Notes: generated from the sequence alone by a model not told the origin. 39,963 bases of DNA from Bacillota bacterium (GCA_023443515.1 JAEZUC010000038.1:1-39963), one strand, 5' to 3'; shown: positions 9,567-17,924, numbered from the stretch's first letter. Numbers and translations are program-made.

Positions 9567-9824
9567 TTACTGATTTTTATTTACTTTTACGGCTTCAAAA
9601 ACAGTTTCTTCTGAGCAAGCTGGACATTTAAGTCTTAGCTTATAGATAATGGCAGTTTTAATATTAACAGCAGTTTTTATATATTCACTATCACAAATGC
9701 TTTTACAACTTGTACAACGTAAATTATAGTTCTTTGTTAATGATGAGTTCCATTTAAATATAATTAGGAAAGAAATTATGCCGGCTAAAAGTATAATTGC
9801 TCCAAATATTATTATTAAATCCAT
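9567..9824 (-). CDS. Small membrane protein with C-terminal zinc ribbon, 85 aa
   Basis: ATG at 9824 is preceded by AAAGGAG. Residues ~3-23 form one strongly hydrophobic membrane segment. The rest carries CxxC pairs at C37/C40 and C67/C70, plus C44, consistent with a zinc ribbon on one side of the membrane. No family is recognised. It stands alone, convergent with the SLH gene and transcribed in the same direction as the MBL gene, from which a terminator separates it. Its function is unknown. Confidence 0.7.
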   Translation of the reverse strand: MDLIIIFGAIILLAGIISFLIIFKWNSSLTKNYNLRCTSCKSICDSEYIKTAVNIKTAIIYKLRLKCPACSEETVFEAVKVNKNQ

Positions 9825-9915
9825 AACGAACTCCTTTTGTTTATTTACTTCTTTAAGTATTACACAATATATACCAACAATTCAATAGTTTGGAATGAAA
9901 ACATATTACCTTGCA

Positions 9916-9963
9916 ATAAAAAACCTCCATGATTGATATTAATTTTACATCAATCATGAAGGT
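9916..9963 (-). terminator. Terminator of the MBL-fold gene
   Basis: Read on the - strand, CCTTCATGATTGAT pairs with ATCAATCATGGAGG (one mismatch) around an A/T-rich loop and is followed by TTTTTTATT. It lies just past the stop codon of the gene at 9991-11040. Confidence 0.9.
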
Positions 9964-9990
9964 CACGCAAACTTCGAAACAGGCTCTAGG

Positions 9991-11040
9991 TTAAGGAACA
10001 GCATTTAAATTTGAAACACTGATTCCACCAGTAGATGTTATTTGAACTGTACCATAGGAATTTGCTACTGTTCCGGTATAATATAAGCTACCAAAATTAG
10101 CTCTTTGAATGTCATCTGTTCTTGCTATTATTGAATTTAATCTTGAAGTTGCAGTGCTGCCATCAGCAACTGTCATAATAGAATATGCTGGTGTTGCTTC
10201 ATCCAATAATTTTTCAGTTGTACTACCCGGGTAGCCATGGTGTGATATCTTCAAAACATCACAATCAGTATTGGTAGCATTAACCAAATCTGAAAGTTCA
10301 TAGGTATCACCGAGAAACAGCATTTTATTTCCTGATTCCGTGCCAACTCTGAACACCAAAGAATCTGCATTAATTTTATTTGCTAAGGTAGCCGCAGTTT
10401 CAGAGCTACTAAAATATGTAGCCGCAGGATTCATCCATGTAATATATGAAGAGCCAAAATAAAAATTATCACCAGAGGAAACATTAGGGGATAACCAAGA
10501 AGTGCCACTGTAACTATATACAGCTGATATTTTATCCATAACTGTCTGACTAAAAGCAGGGACATTATTTAAATCAAATTCATCATATTCATTTGATAAA
10601 CCAGCTATTTTAATAACTGCATTTACAAATTTAAGATAATTCTTGTAAACTCCATCTTTGTCTAAGGTATACATTAAATTTAGTTGGCTATAATCATAAT
10701 ACCGCCCATAAAGAGTACCCACATTATTGTTGATATGTTCCAAAACGGGCAAAAGTGCTCCGATATGATCAGCATCGTAATGTGTAATTATTATAGAATT
10801 TAAATAAGTTACACCACGAGCATCCAATAAAGAGTTTATTGTATCTTTACTATAATATCTACCGGTATCTACCAAAACAAAATTGCTATTTTGCTCTAAT
10901 AAAATACTATCTTCTTGTCCTATCTTAGCGAAATGAGCATAAAACGGCTTACCATTCGCTGCAAAGCCAATAAATGAACTGGATAAAGCAATTGTGAAAA
11001 CCAATACCAATGAAAAAATTAGTTTTGTTGTTTTTCTCAT
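9991..11040 (-). CDS. Secreted metallo-beta-lactamase-fold hydrolase, ComEC C-terminal type, 349 aa
   Basis: The frame opens at 11100, but the ATG at 11040 is preferred. It has GGAGGG eight bases upstream and directly begins a signal peptide (MRKTTKLIF..., ending near FAANG). The metal-binding motif THYDADHIG (H87, D89, D91, H92) and later LGDTYE and KISHHGYPGST are those of MBL-fold proteins related to the ComEC/Rec2 nuclease domain. No ComEC membrane part is present, so this is a free extracellular protein that may act on nucleic acid or another phosphoester. The substrate is inferred from the family only. The gene is monocistronic with its own terminator. Confidence 0.8.
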   Translation of the reverse strand: MRKTTKLIFSLVLVFTIALSSSFIGFAANGKPFYAHFAKIGQEDSILLEQNSNFVLVDTGRYYSKDTINSLLDARGVTYLNSIIITHYDADHIGALLPVLEHINNNVGTLYGRYYDYSQLNLMYTLDKDGVYKNYLKFVNAVIKIAGLSNEYDEFDLNNVPAFSQTVMDKISAVYSYSGTSWLSPNVSSGDNFYFGSSYITWMNPAATYFSSSETAATLANKINADSLVFRVGTESGNKMLFLGDTYELSDLVNATNTDCDVLKISHHGYPGSTTEKLLDEATPAYSIMTVADGSTATSRLNSIIARTDDIQRANFGSLYYTGTVANSYGTVQITSTGGISVSNLNAVP

Positions 11041-11350
11041 AATCCTACTCCCTCCATGACTAAGCCAGTCTTTTGTTTTTATGTAAACGGTGCGCACCAA
11101 TACATACTTTATCGCTAAATAATTACCATTTTATGGTTTAATTTACTTTTTGGTACATATTATCATATATTCTATGAAGTGTAAACAAATATGTTTTCCG
11201 GATTACAAGGAAAACAGACGGGACAATATTGTAAAAAACTAAACATTATGGTAGTATTTGTTAATAAAAGTAAAATGGATAAAAATCTAAAATAGTACCT
11301 TAATCGTAAAAAGCAATATTGACTAAAGTATTTACCAAATATAGAATTAA
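11041..11350. other. 310-bp stretch without a gene
   Basis: It holds the ribosome binding site and leader of the MBL gene on the - strand. The rest is A/T-rich. No reading frame with a start, ribosome binding site and recognisable product was found, and no clear promoter pair stands out. Confidence 0.4.
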
Positions 11351-11542
11351 ATGGTATTATTTTGTTATTATACATTAGAACAAAAGGCAATGGAAAATGG
11401 ATATTCAAAATTAATACTTGAAACTGGAAATGTTTTGAAAGAAGCAATTAAATTATATAGTGGCATTGGTTATAATGTTATAGAGAATTATGGACAATAT
11501 GTAGATATACAAGAATCAATATGTATGGGGAAGTTACTGTAA
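11351..11542 (+). pseudogene. GNAT acetyltransferase, C-terminal fragment
   Basis: The sequence from about residue 10, EQKAMENGYSKLILETGN followed by EAIKLYSGIGY and IENYGQY, matches the end of the acetyl-CoA domain of GNAT N-acetyltransferases. The N-terminal half is absent, and no ribosome binding site precedes the nominal ATG at 11351. It is a truncated remnant. Confidence 0.7.
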
Positions 11543-11631
11543 ATTATGAGCTTTATCTGATAGCGTAAGTTCACTATTGTTTGATTCTGCGAAACGAGGA
11601 TTATTAATATAATTTGAAGAGGTGATTATTT

Positions 11632-11784
11632 ATGAAGGCATTTATGGCATTCATATTAACTATATTGGCAGGCGTGTTTGGAATTTATTTAGATGCTGAA
11701 TATAACCTTGATGGATATCTTGGTATAATTCTTGCAATTGCGACAATGGGAAGTTATATTGTATCATCAATTGAAAAGAACTAA
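11632..11784 (+). CDS. Small two-helix membrane protein, 50 aa
   Basis: ATG at 11632 follows GAAGAGGTGATT, a good ribosome binding site. The peptide (MKAFMAFILTILAGVFGIYL ... GYLGIILAIATMGSYIV) has two predicted membrane helices joined by a short acidic loop (DAEYNLDG). No family is recognised. A further coding-like frame follows its stop codon in the same frame (11785-11943), but without a start. Confidence 0.6.
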   Translation: MKAFMAFILTILAGVFGIYLDAEYNLDGYLGIILAIATMGSYIVSSIEKN

Positions 11785-11943
11785 AAAAGTGAGCATAACT
11801 CTGAAGAATACATAATTTCTATCTTCCATTATTTAACTTACGATAATGAACTAGAAATCTTAAACAAAGTAACTAAATATACCATAAATCAGTACCGCTA
11901 TATTGAGAACTTTATTTCAATAAAAATTACCGGTAATATTTAA
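11785..11943 (+). other. Open frame without a start, possible gene fragment
   Basis: In frame with the preceding small gene and directly after its TAA, 52 codons stay open to TAA at 11941-11943 (including HYLTYDNELEILNKVTKY). There is no ATG, GTG or TTG with a ribosome binding site at its head. It could be a decayed gene tail or chance. Confidence 0.25.
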
Positions 11944-11993
11944 TTATATATAATTATTAGGTTATAAAAGGCAGATTGTAGGAGGAGTAATAA

Positions 11994-12158
11994 ATGGAGT
12001 TAATTGTATACATACTAGGAGGATTCGTTTTATTTTTAATAATTTTAGGGGCTGTAAAAATGGCTGTTAAAGAGGCACTACATGAAATTAAAGAAGATAT
12101 AATTAAGGAATTTAACCTTAAAAAGGTAAATACAGATGATATTTATGAAGATAAATAA
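11994..12158 (+). CDS. Small membrane-anchored protein, 54 aa
   Basis: ATG at 11994 has the strong ribosome binding site AGGAGGAG. The peptide starts with a single membrane helix (MELIVYILGGFVLFLIILG), followed by a charged amphipathic tail (ALHEIKEDIIKEFNLKK). No family is recognised. Confidence 0.55.
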   Translation: MELIVYILGGFVLFLIILGAVKMAVKEALHEIKEDIIKEFNLKKVNTDDIYEDK

Positions 12159-12212
12159 TTCGCTAATAATTTAATTAATTCTAAAGATGACAACTAAATA
12201 CAATTTTCCTAA

Positions 12213-12491
12213 GTACCGCCTTATCCAGTAAACGAAAGGGCGATACTTCTTTGGTTTGCTCGCACATATCAGCATCAATGGTGGAATCCATTTAGTTGGA
12301 AAACTATATATAAGCATTTAAAACAAATTAATATGTTAGCCGAAACTTTTCATAATGTTCCATTACTGTTAAAATCTAATGATTTTAATAAAAAAGCATT
12401 TTGGCAACAAATAGGCAGTTATGAAAGGCAATTTTCAATTTTAAAAGAAGATTCTTATATAGAAACATTTGACAAACACTTTAAAGCATAA
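12213..12491 (+). pseudogene. Unidentified fragment, about 92 codons
   Basis: An open frame runs from just after a TAA (12210-12212) to TAA at 12489-12491, with protein-like composition (LLWFARTYQHQWWNPFSWK, later FWQQIGSYERQF). No start codon with a ribosome binding site lies at its head; the first ATG is internal. It is probably the 3' part of a gene whose beginning was lost. No family is recognised. Confidence 0.35.
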
Positions 12492-12686
12492 AAAATTTGG
12501 TCAGTACCGCATATTCGGTTAAATGAATTGTGGTTTTTTCATATCCAAATTAAGAACGCAATTTGCAGAATCGGTAACTTGTAGCAAACATTGTAAGTCT
12601 GTTGCGAACTAATTTGGACTTGCTACGAAAATAAAAACTTGTAGTTAGACTTGAACCTTGACAAAAGATCTTATCAACTAATCGAA

Positions 12687-12716
12687 TAAAGCCAGCGCAT
12701 TTTAGCGCTGGCTTTA
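12687..12716 (-). terminator. cotJ operon terminator (symmetrical)
   Basis: TAAAGCCAGCGC pairs perfectly with GCGCTGGCTTTA around a six-base loop, immediately past the cotJC stop codon. The hairpin is symmetrical with short A/T flanks, so it could work from both sides. A near copy occurs at 1343-1372. Confidence 0.8.
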
Positions 12717-12722
12717 TATTCC

Positions 12723-13239
12723 TTATAACTTTTTTGTCTTATCAAATGCAGGATTAAATGCATAAAAATTCTTGGAATCCAAATTATCCTGTACATTCCT
12801 CAATGCTTCGCCAAACCTCTGGAAGTGAACTATTTCTCTTGCACGGAGGAATTTTATAGGTTCTTTAACATCGGGATCATCTGCTAACCTAAGTATATTG
12901 TCATATGTCGTTCTTGCTTTTTGTTCTGCTGCAAGGTCTTCTATTAAATCTGTAATCGGATCGCCTTTTGATTGGAAGTAGGTTGCTGTAAAAGGCATAC
13001 CTGAAGCAGCAATTGGATATACTGCTGTTGTATGATCAACAAAATAGGTATCAAAGCCACTCTTTTTAATTTCTTCAATACTTAAACCTCTAGTCAATTG
13101 ATATACAATTGCCGAGATAATTTCCATATGAGCCAGTTCTTCTGTTCCTATATCTGTAAGAGTACCTTTAGCTTGCTCATATGGCATTGTATATCTCTGA
13201 CTGAGGTAACGAAGAGATGCCGCAAGTTCTCCATCAGGC
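12723..13239 (-). CDS. cotJC: CotJC manganese catalase-like spore coat protein, 3' part of a split gene
   Basis: From GPDGELAASLRYLSQRY onward this is the body of CotJC, a spore coat protein of the manganese-catalase (ferritin-like) family. Metal-ligand motifs are recognisable, including TEELAHMEII and REIVHFQRFGEAL. The true start is not here. Upstream codons back to an ATG at 13286 (MNDCINEVYKNLKSG) belong to the inserted element. The missing first 30 codons lie at 17920-18011. Joining at the shared core 13240-13244/17920-17924 gives ...ITQLGG-PDGELAAS... with no frame change: 609 bases, 202 residues, near the usual CotJC length. In the unrearranged chromosome no full CotJC can be made. The terminator follows directly. 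Confidence 0.92.
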
Positions 13240-13264
13240 CCGCCGGATTTCAAGTTTTTATAAA
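13240..13264. other. Attachment site, cotJC 3'-side junction
   Basis: Core CCGCC at 13240-13244 overlaps the inverted arm 13243-13264, which begins CCGGATTTCAAG and ends TTATAAA. The arm is the exact reverse complement of 17897-17918. On the cotJC side the gene continues at GGGCCTGATGG (- strand). Confidence 0.85.
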
Positions 13265-13487
13265 CCTCATTAATACAGTCATTCAAATAAGCAGAAATTT
13301 TAACAATATATTACTATTAATTATGATATAATTCAAATTATTACATATTAAAATATGTAAAAAATGAATTAAATTATCATTTGCAACATTGGGGTAAAAG
13401 TTTAAAAATGAAAGGAGGACAGTAATAATCCAATTTATCCTGAATGTCAGCAAATGAGTAAAAAACAAAAAGGAGACTTGAGTTAAA
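13265..13487 (+). other. Leader region of the GH44 gene
   Basis: 223 bp between the attachment arm and the cellulase start. It is A/T-rich with several TATAAT-like hexamers (one at about 13326) but no well-spaced -35 partner. Two Shine-Dalgarno-like sites occur, at 13411-13418 (before a five-codon frame) and at 13470-13476, the latter belonging to the cellulase gene. Confidence 0.35.
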
Positions 13488-16073
13488 ATGGCTAAAAAAA
13501 CAAAAATGAAAAAGGTTGGGGCATTAGTTGTTGGATCTGCATTGCTTTTAACAACTATGATTCCTGCAAGCATCTCCTCAGTATCCGCAAGCGATGCAAT
13601 AAACATAAGTATAGACACAACGGCTGAGAGAGCTGCAATAAGTCCCTATATTTATGGAGGAAACTGGGAGTTTAATAATGCAAAGTTAACTTCAAAAAGA
13701 TTCGGCGGTAACAGAACAACAGGCTATAACTGGGAAAACAACTATTCCAACGCAGGTAGTGACTGGCAGCAATCCAGTGACACTTATATGCTCACAAGTA
13801 ACAACATACCCGCAGAAAAATGGAGTGAACCGGGCGTGGTAATAACAGATTTCCAGGATAAAAACCTTGCAGCAGGTGAACCATACTCATTGGTAACCTT
13901 GCAGGCAGCAGGATATGTTGCGGCGGATGCAAATGGAACTGTAACGGAAGAAGAAGTAGCACCATCAGAAAGATGGAAAGAAGTAAAATTTAAAAAGGAT
14001 GCACCTTTATCTCTTACTCCGGATACAACTGACAACTACGTTTATATGGATGAGCTGGTAAACTTCCTTGTTAATAAATATGGAAGCGCTTCAACTTCAA
14101 CAGGTATAAAAGGCTATGCTATTGACAATGAGCCTGCTCTATGGCCAGGCACACATCCAAGACTTCATCCCGAACAGCCAACCTGTGCAGAGGTTATAGA
14201 CAAGAATATCAACCTTGCAAAAGCGGTAAAAGGCATGGATCCAAGTGCAGAAACCTTTGGACTTGTTGCATATGGATTTGCTGAATACAATGAATTTCAG
14301 TCAGCACCAGATTGGCCGGATTTAAAGGGCAATTACACATGGTTCCTTGATTATTATCTGGACAGCATGAAAAAAGCCTCTACTGAAGCAGGAACCCGTT
14401 TGATAGACGCTCTCGATCTGCACTGGTATCCTGAGGCAAAGGGTGGAGGACAAAGAATATGTTTTGGTGAAGACCCAACAAACATACTATGTAACAAAGC
14501 ACGTTTGCAGGCAGCCAGAACATTGTGGGATCCTACATATAAAGAAGACAGCTGGATAGCACAGTGGTGCAGCTTCGGACTTCCTTTGATTCCAAAGGTA
14601 CAGGAATCCATAGACAAATACAATCCGGGAACAAAGCTTGCATTCACAGAGTATTCATATGGTGCAGACAACCATATAACCGGTGGTATAGCAGAAGCTG
14701 ATGTATTGGGTGTATTTGGAAAGTACGGCGTTTACCTTGCAACTGTTTGGGGTGGCGGAAGTTACACAGCAGCAGGTATTAATATGTACACAAACTATGA
14801 CGGAAATGGTTCAAAATATGGTGATACGAAGGTTAAAGCAGAAACTTCCGACATAGAAAACACTTCCGTATATGCTTCAGTTGATTCAAAAGACGATTCA
14901 AAATTACATGTTATGCTTATCAACAAGAATTATGATAGTCCTATGACAGTTAACTTTGGCATAAACAGCGACAAGCAGTATACATCAGGAAGAGTATGGT
15001 CATTTGACAGAAGCAGTGCAAACATTACAGAAAAAGATTCAATAGATGCTATAAGCGGTAACAAATTAACTTACACAATACCTGCATTAACCGTATGCCA
15101 CATTGTACTTGATTCAAATGCTCAGACTGTACTGTACGGTGATGCTAATAATGACGGAACTGTAGATGCTATAGATTATGCATATTTTAAGAAAATTTTA
15201 TTGAACCCTGATTCAGAATACAACAGAACATGTGATTTAAACCTAGATAACAATGTTGATGCAGTAGATTACGGAATACTAAAACAATATCTTCTTGGAA
15301 AAATACAAAGCTTACCTTACAGATCAATAACAGAAAACAAACCGCCGGTAGCCGCCTTTACAGTATCACCAAAAGAAGCATTTACCGGAGATAATATAAA
15401 TTTTGATGCAACAGCTTCAACTGACCCTGACGGAAATGTTCACATTTATTCATGGGATTTCGGTGACGGTACAGAAGGTACCGGTGCAGATATTATCCAT
15501 AAGTACAAAGCTCCGGGAACATATACAATAAAATTAACAGTATTTGATGAAAAAGGTCTGTCAAATTCAGTAACGGATACAGTAACAATAACATCAGCTA
15601 CAGGTGATAATGCAGACGTCAACTTTGAAGATGGAGAATTAAACGGTTTTACAACAAATGACGCTACAATTACAACTTTATCAGTAACCTCTGATAAGGC
15701 TTTCCAGGGAAACAAGTCTCTCAAATGGGAAGCTGTAGGTTCAAAAGACGGTAAAGTGGACGCTGAAATAAACAGCAGTGTACATGTTTTAAAACCGGGA
15801 CAATCAATGACCTTCAGAATTTGGATTCCAGAAGGAGCTCCAATAAAATCAATTCAGCCATACTATATGCCACACAATTCAGATTGGACAGCAGCAGAAT
15901 GGAATTCTTCATGGAAGGGCTACGACATGGTAAAGAAGGGTGACTGGAATGAATTCACAGTAACACTTCCTCTTACTACAGATGTAACTTTAACCGAGTG
16001 CCAGTTTGGTATACAAGTTGAAACATCTGCAGAAGGTAACTTTACTATGTATGTAGATTCAATTGACTGGTAA
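13488..16073 (+). CDS. Cellulosomal GH44 endoglucanase with dockerin, PKD and CBM44, 861 aa
   Basis: ATG follows AAAGGAGA with 11-base spacing. Residues 1-35 are a signal peptide (ends VSAS). A GH44 catalytic domain follows to about residue 545. The acid/base is E215 in DNEPALW and the nucleophile E388 in FTEYSYG, by analogy with the family. A type I dockerin with two calcium-binding repeats (GDANNDGTVDAIDYAYFKK; DLNLDNNVDAVDYGILKQ) covers ~548-612, a PKD domain (PPVAAFTVSP...) ~620-705, and a C-terminal CBM44-like domain ~710-861. This order matches the second half of C. thermocellum CelJ. It would be secreted and docked on a scaffoldin to cut cellulose and xyloglucan-type beta-glucans. Its terminator follows. 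Location inside the cotJC element means the mother cell would lose it on excision. Confidence 0.95.
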   Translation: MAKKTKMKKVGALVVGSALLLTTMIPASISSVSASDAINISIDTTAERAAISPYIYGGNWEFNNAKLTSKRFGGNRTTGYNWENNYSNAGSDWQQSSDTYMLTSNNIPAEKWSEPGVVITDFQDKNLAAGEPYSLVTLQAAGYVAADANGTVTEEEVAPSERWKEVKFKKDAPLSLTPDTTDNYVYMDELVNFLVNKYGSASTSTGIKGYAIDNEPALWPGTHPRLHPEQPTCAEVIDKNINLAKAVKGMDPSAETFGLVAYGFAEYNEFQSAPDWPDLKGNYTWFLDYYLDSMKKASTEAGTRLIDALDLHWYPEAKGGGQRICFGEDPTNILCNKARLQAARTLWDPTYKEDSWIAQWCSFGLPLIPKVQESIDKYNPGTKLAFTEYSYGADNHITGGIAEADVLGVFGKYGVYLATVWGGGSYTAAGINMYTNYDGNGSKYGDTKVKAETSDIENTSVYASVDSKDDSKLHVMLINKNYDSPMTVNFGINSDKQYTSGRVWSFDRSSANITEKDSIDAISGNKLTYTIPALTVCHIVLDSNAQTVLYGDANNDGTVDAIDYAYFKKILLNPDSEYNRTCDLNLDNNVDAVDYGILKQYLLGKIQSLPYRSITENKPPVAAFTVSPKEAFTGDNINFDATASTDPDGNVHIYSWDFGDGTEGTGADIIHKYKAPGTYTIKLTVFDEKGLSNSVTDTVTITSATGDNADVNFEDGELNGFTTNDATITTLSVTSDKAFQGNKSLKWEAVGSKDGKVDAEINSSVHVLKPGQSMTFRIWIPEGAPIKSIQPYYMPHNSDWTAAEWNSSWKGYDMVKKGDWNEFTVTLPLTTDVTLTECQFGIQVETSAEGNFTMYVDSIDW

Positions 16074-16091
16074 TATCGGCCTAATTAAAAG

Positions 16092-16127
16092 CTCTGAAGC
16101 GGTAAAAAATCGCTTCAGAGTTTTTTT
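16092..16127 (+). terminator. Rho-independent terminator of the GH44 gene
   Basis: CTCTGAAGCG pairs perfectly with CGCTTCAGAG around GTAAAAAAT and is followed by seven T residues. It lies 18 bp after the stop codon and separates the cellulase from the recombinase genes. Confidence 0.95.
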
Positions 16128-16158
16128 GTCTGAATAATCTTATTCACCAAAATAGTTT

Positions 16159-16185
16159 ACACCCCATATTATAAACTTGGGGTGT
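16159..16185 (+). promoter_or_regulatory. Inverted repeat masking the ribosome binding site of the small ORF
   Basis: ACACCCCA (16159-16166) and TGGGGTGT (16178-16185) form an 8-bp perfect stem with an 11-base A/T loop (TATTATAAACT). The right arm contains GGGGTG, the only Shine-Dalgarno-like sequence before ATG 16192. As DNA it could be an operator; as RNA it would hide the ribosome binding site and restrain translation of the recombinase genes. Both roles are inference. Confidence 0.45.
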
Positions 16186-16191
16186 ATATTT

Positions 16192-16320
16192 ATGACTAAA
16201 AAGGAAGTACTTGATGAAGTTATTGAAATTCTTATTAAAAGAGCCTTAGAAGAAAAATCAATAAATCCAAGGGGTGAAAAAGAAAATGGACTATATTCCT
16301 CCTCTGGTCAGTGCAAATAA
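16192..16320 (+). CDS. Small ORF upstream of the recombinase, 42 aa
   Basis: ATG at 16192 has GGGGTG seven bases upstream. The peptide begins MTKKEVLDEVIEILIKRALE, a highly charged helix, and has no recognised family. Its 3' end overlaps the recombinase start (16286) by 35 bp in another frame, so the two would be translationally coupled. Position and size recall short recombination directionality factors such as SprB of phage SPbeta, but there is no sequence evidence for that role. Confidence 0.5.
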   Translation: MTKKEVLDEVIEILIKRALEEKSINPRGEKENGLYSSSGQCK

Positions 16321-17896
16321 TTTTGAGCAATACAATGATATCAGGAATTCCATTGGAGAAGTCGGCTTGGAAATCGGCGGTTACATACGAATTTCAACTA
16401 AAAAGGACAGTCAAATAACTTCAATTGAAAATCAAAAAAAATATATAGCGGAATGGGCAAGTGTTAACGGTTATAAAATAATTGATTTTTACATAGATAT
16501 GAAAACCGGTGCGTACAGTTACTTAAGACAGGAAATGGTACGAATGAAAAACGACATTTCATCAGGAAAAATAAAAGGAATTGTATCAAAGGAAATATCA
16601 AGAACCTCACGTGACATACTTGACATAATTGAACTAAAAAGGAGCCTTGCAAACCAAGGAGCTTTTTTTATTTCAATAAAAGAGGGTTACGACAGCAGGA
16701 CAGACGATGACGAATTTCTTTTGGTAATCCATGCGGGACTGGCACAAAAGGAGAGAAAAGTAACGGGCTCAAGAGTCAAAATAACACAGATGATAAAGGC
16801 GAGGGAAGGAAAAACCAACGTACCAATACCAGCATTCGGATATACGCTGTCTGCTGACAGTCAGCATCTTATCATAAATCCTGCAACAGCAGATATATAT
16901 CGGCTAATAGTTGACAAATTTTTGGAAGGCTGGGGCAGGCTTAAAATATGCAAATATCTAAACTCACGTGGAATAAGGACAAACAGGGGGAACACCCATT
17001 GGAGTACCAATTCCATATATGCAATTCTGACAAACCCTGTTTATCTGGGTATAACCATGTACAACATAACTCTGACAGTGAGGGATGATACAGGAAAAGC
17101 AAAAAGAATGGTAAGGCCTCAGGAACAGTGGATAGTAAGAGAAAATACTCACCAACCGCTGATTACCAAAGAAAAATTTGATAGGCTTCAGCAGTTGATT
17201 CAGGATAAAAAACAAAATGATATAAAAGAATGGAGTTGTGAGAAAAAGTATCTTTTATCAGGGCTGATTTACTGCGAATCCTGTGGCAGTAAACTATACG
17301 GGGGGAGGTTTCTCAAAAATCAGGCAAAGTTGAAAAGTGAGTCAGATAGAACACCAGGGGATTACTATTACTATTATTTTGACAGAAAGATATCAGGTGA
17401 CTGCAGGAACAGCAAGGCAAATTATCATATGGATATTGTTGAAAAAAAGGTAATAGAAAAGGTAAAAGACCTTCTATTATCCTATGAAAAACTGGATGAA
17501 ACAATTATCAAAAAACAGTACCTCTTTGACGCAAGATATATAAAAGAGAAAAAGGAAAATGAAAGATTTAAAGACAAGTTAAAAAATATCGATAACGCAA
17601 TCAGAAGGGAACAATCCGCATATGAAGCAGGTGTAATAACCCTTGATGAATATAAAACAAGACTGGATGAGCTTCGCCGTCAAAAGCAAACACTGGAAAA
17701 TAACCTTGAAAAAATAAATTCCACACCTTTTCAATCATCCTTGGAGTTAACAGACAAGGTAAAAACTATCATACATAATCTACATGCTATGGAAACGGAA
17801 TTTAAGTATGAAATAATCCATAGATTAATAAACAAAATATATATAAAAGATAATTATTCTCTTGACTTTGAATATACCTTTAATAATTTAAATTAA
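16286..17896 (+). CDS. Large serine recombinase of the cotJC element, 536 aa
   Basis: The frame also opens at GTG 16274, but that GTG lies inside the AAGGGGTG ribosome binding site, so ATG 16286 is preferred. After a ~33-residue leader comes a resolvase catalytic domain: GGYIRIST with nucleophile S37, SIENQKK, and SKEISRTSRDILDI. The Recombinase domain (PAFGYTL, LNSRGIRTNRG, ILTNPVYLG) precedes a zinc ribbon opening CESCGSKLYGG, then a long coiled coil (KKENERFKDKLKNIDNAI...). Length and layout match large serine integrases and SpoIVCA-like proteins. It should excise the element at the cotJC cores. The stop codon directly abuts attachment arm 17897-17918. Confidence 0.92.
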   Translation: MDYIPPLVSANNFEQYNDIRNSIGEVGLEIGGYIRISTKKDSQITSIENQKKYIAEWASVNGYKIIDFYIDMKTGAYSYLRQEMVRMKNDISSGKIKGIVSKEISRTSRDILDIIELKRSLANQGAFFISIKEGYDSRTDDDEFLLVIHAGLAQKERKVTGSRVKITQMIKAREGKTNVPIPAFGYTLSADSQHLIINPATADIYRLIVDKFLEGWGRLKICKYLNSRGIRTNRGNTHWSTNSIYAILTNPVYLGITMYNITLTVRDDTGKAKRMVRPQEQWIVRENTHQPLITKEKFDRLQQLIQDKKQNDIKEWSCEKKYLLSGLIYCESCGSKLYGGRFLKNQAKLKSESDRTPGDYYYYYFDRKISGDCRNSKANYHMDIVEKKVIEKVKDLLLSYEKLDETIIKKQYLFDARYIKEKKENERFKDKLKNIDNAIRREQSAYEAGVITLDEYKTRLDELRRQKQTLENNLEKINSTPFQSSLELTDKVKTIIHNLHAMETEFKYEIIHRLINKIYIKDNYSLDFEYTFNNLN

Positions 17897-17924
17897 TTTA
17901 TAAAAACTTGAAATCCGGGCCGCC
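17897..17924. other. Attachment site, cotJC 5'-side junction
   Basis: The 22-bp arm 17897-17918 is followed by G and the core CCGCC at 17920-17924. Joining this arm to the one at 13243-13264 yields a perfect palindrome with 22-bp arms and a 4-bp centre, the expected form of a serine-integrase attP on an excised circle. The recombinase stop codon ends at 17896. Confidence 0.85.

Larger units (their letters stand above)
13240..17924. mobile_element. 4.68-kb intervening element inside cotJC
   Basis: The element separates the two halves of cotJC. A 5-bp core, CCGCC on the + strand, occurs at both ends (13240-13244 and 17920-17924). Perfect 22-bp arms in inverted orientation lie just inside (13243-13264 and 17897-17918). 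Cargo is a GH44 cellulase, a small ORF and a large serine recombinase ending at 17896, one base from the arm. Recombination between the cores would remove 4,680 bp as a circle and restore cotJC. The layout parallels skin-type elements, in which a serine recombinase rebuilds a sporulation gene in the mother cell. Excision itself is inferred from the sequence, not observed. Confidence 0.9.

Noticed and set aside
11885..12510. CAGTACCGC-like words at about 11890, 12212 and 12503
   Set aside because: Similarity does not extend beyond 9-10 bases and spacing is irregular; probably chance.
13240..13286. ATG 13286 as the true start of a short CotJC
   Set aside because: The first 15 codons lie in the element's attachment arm, lack a ribosome binding site and do not resemble CotJC; the true N-terminus is at 18011.
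13243..17918. Perfect 22-bp inverted repeats suggesting an invertible segment
   Set aside because: The two cotJC halves lie on the same strand with the cores in direct orientation, and only deletion restores the gene; the inverted arms are the two half-sites of one attP.
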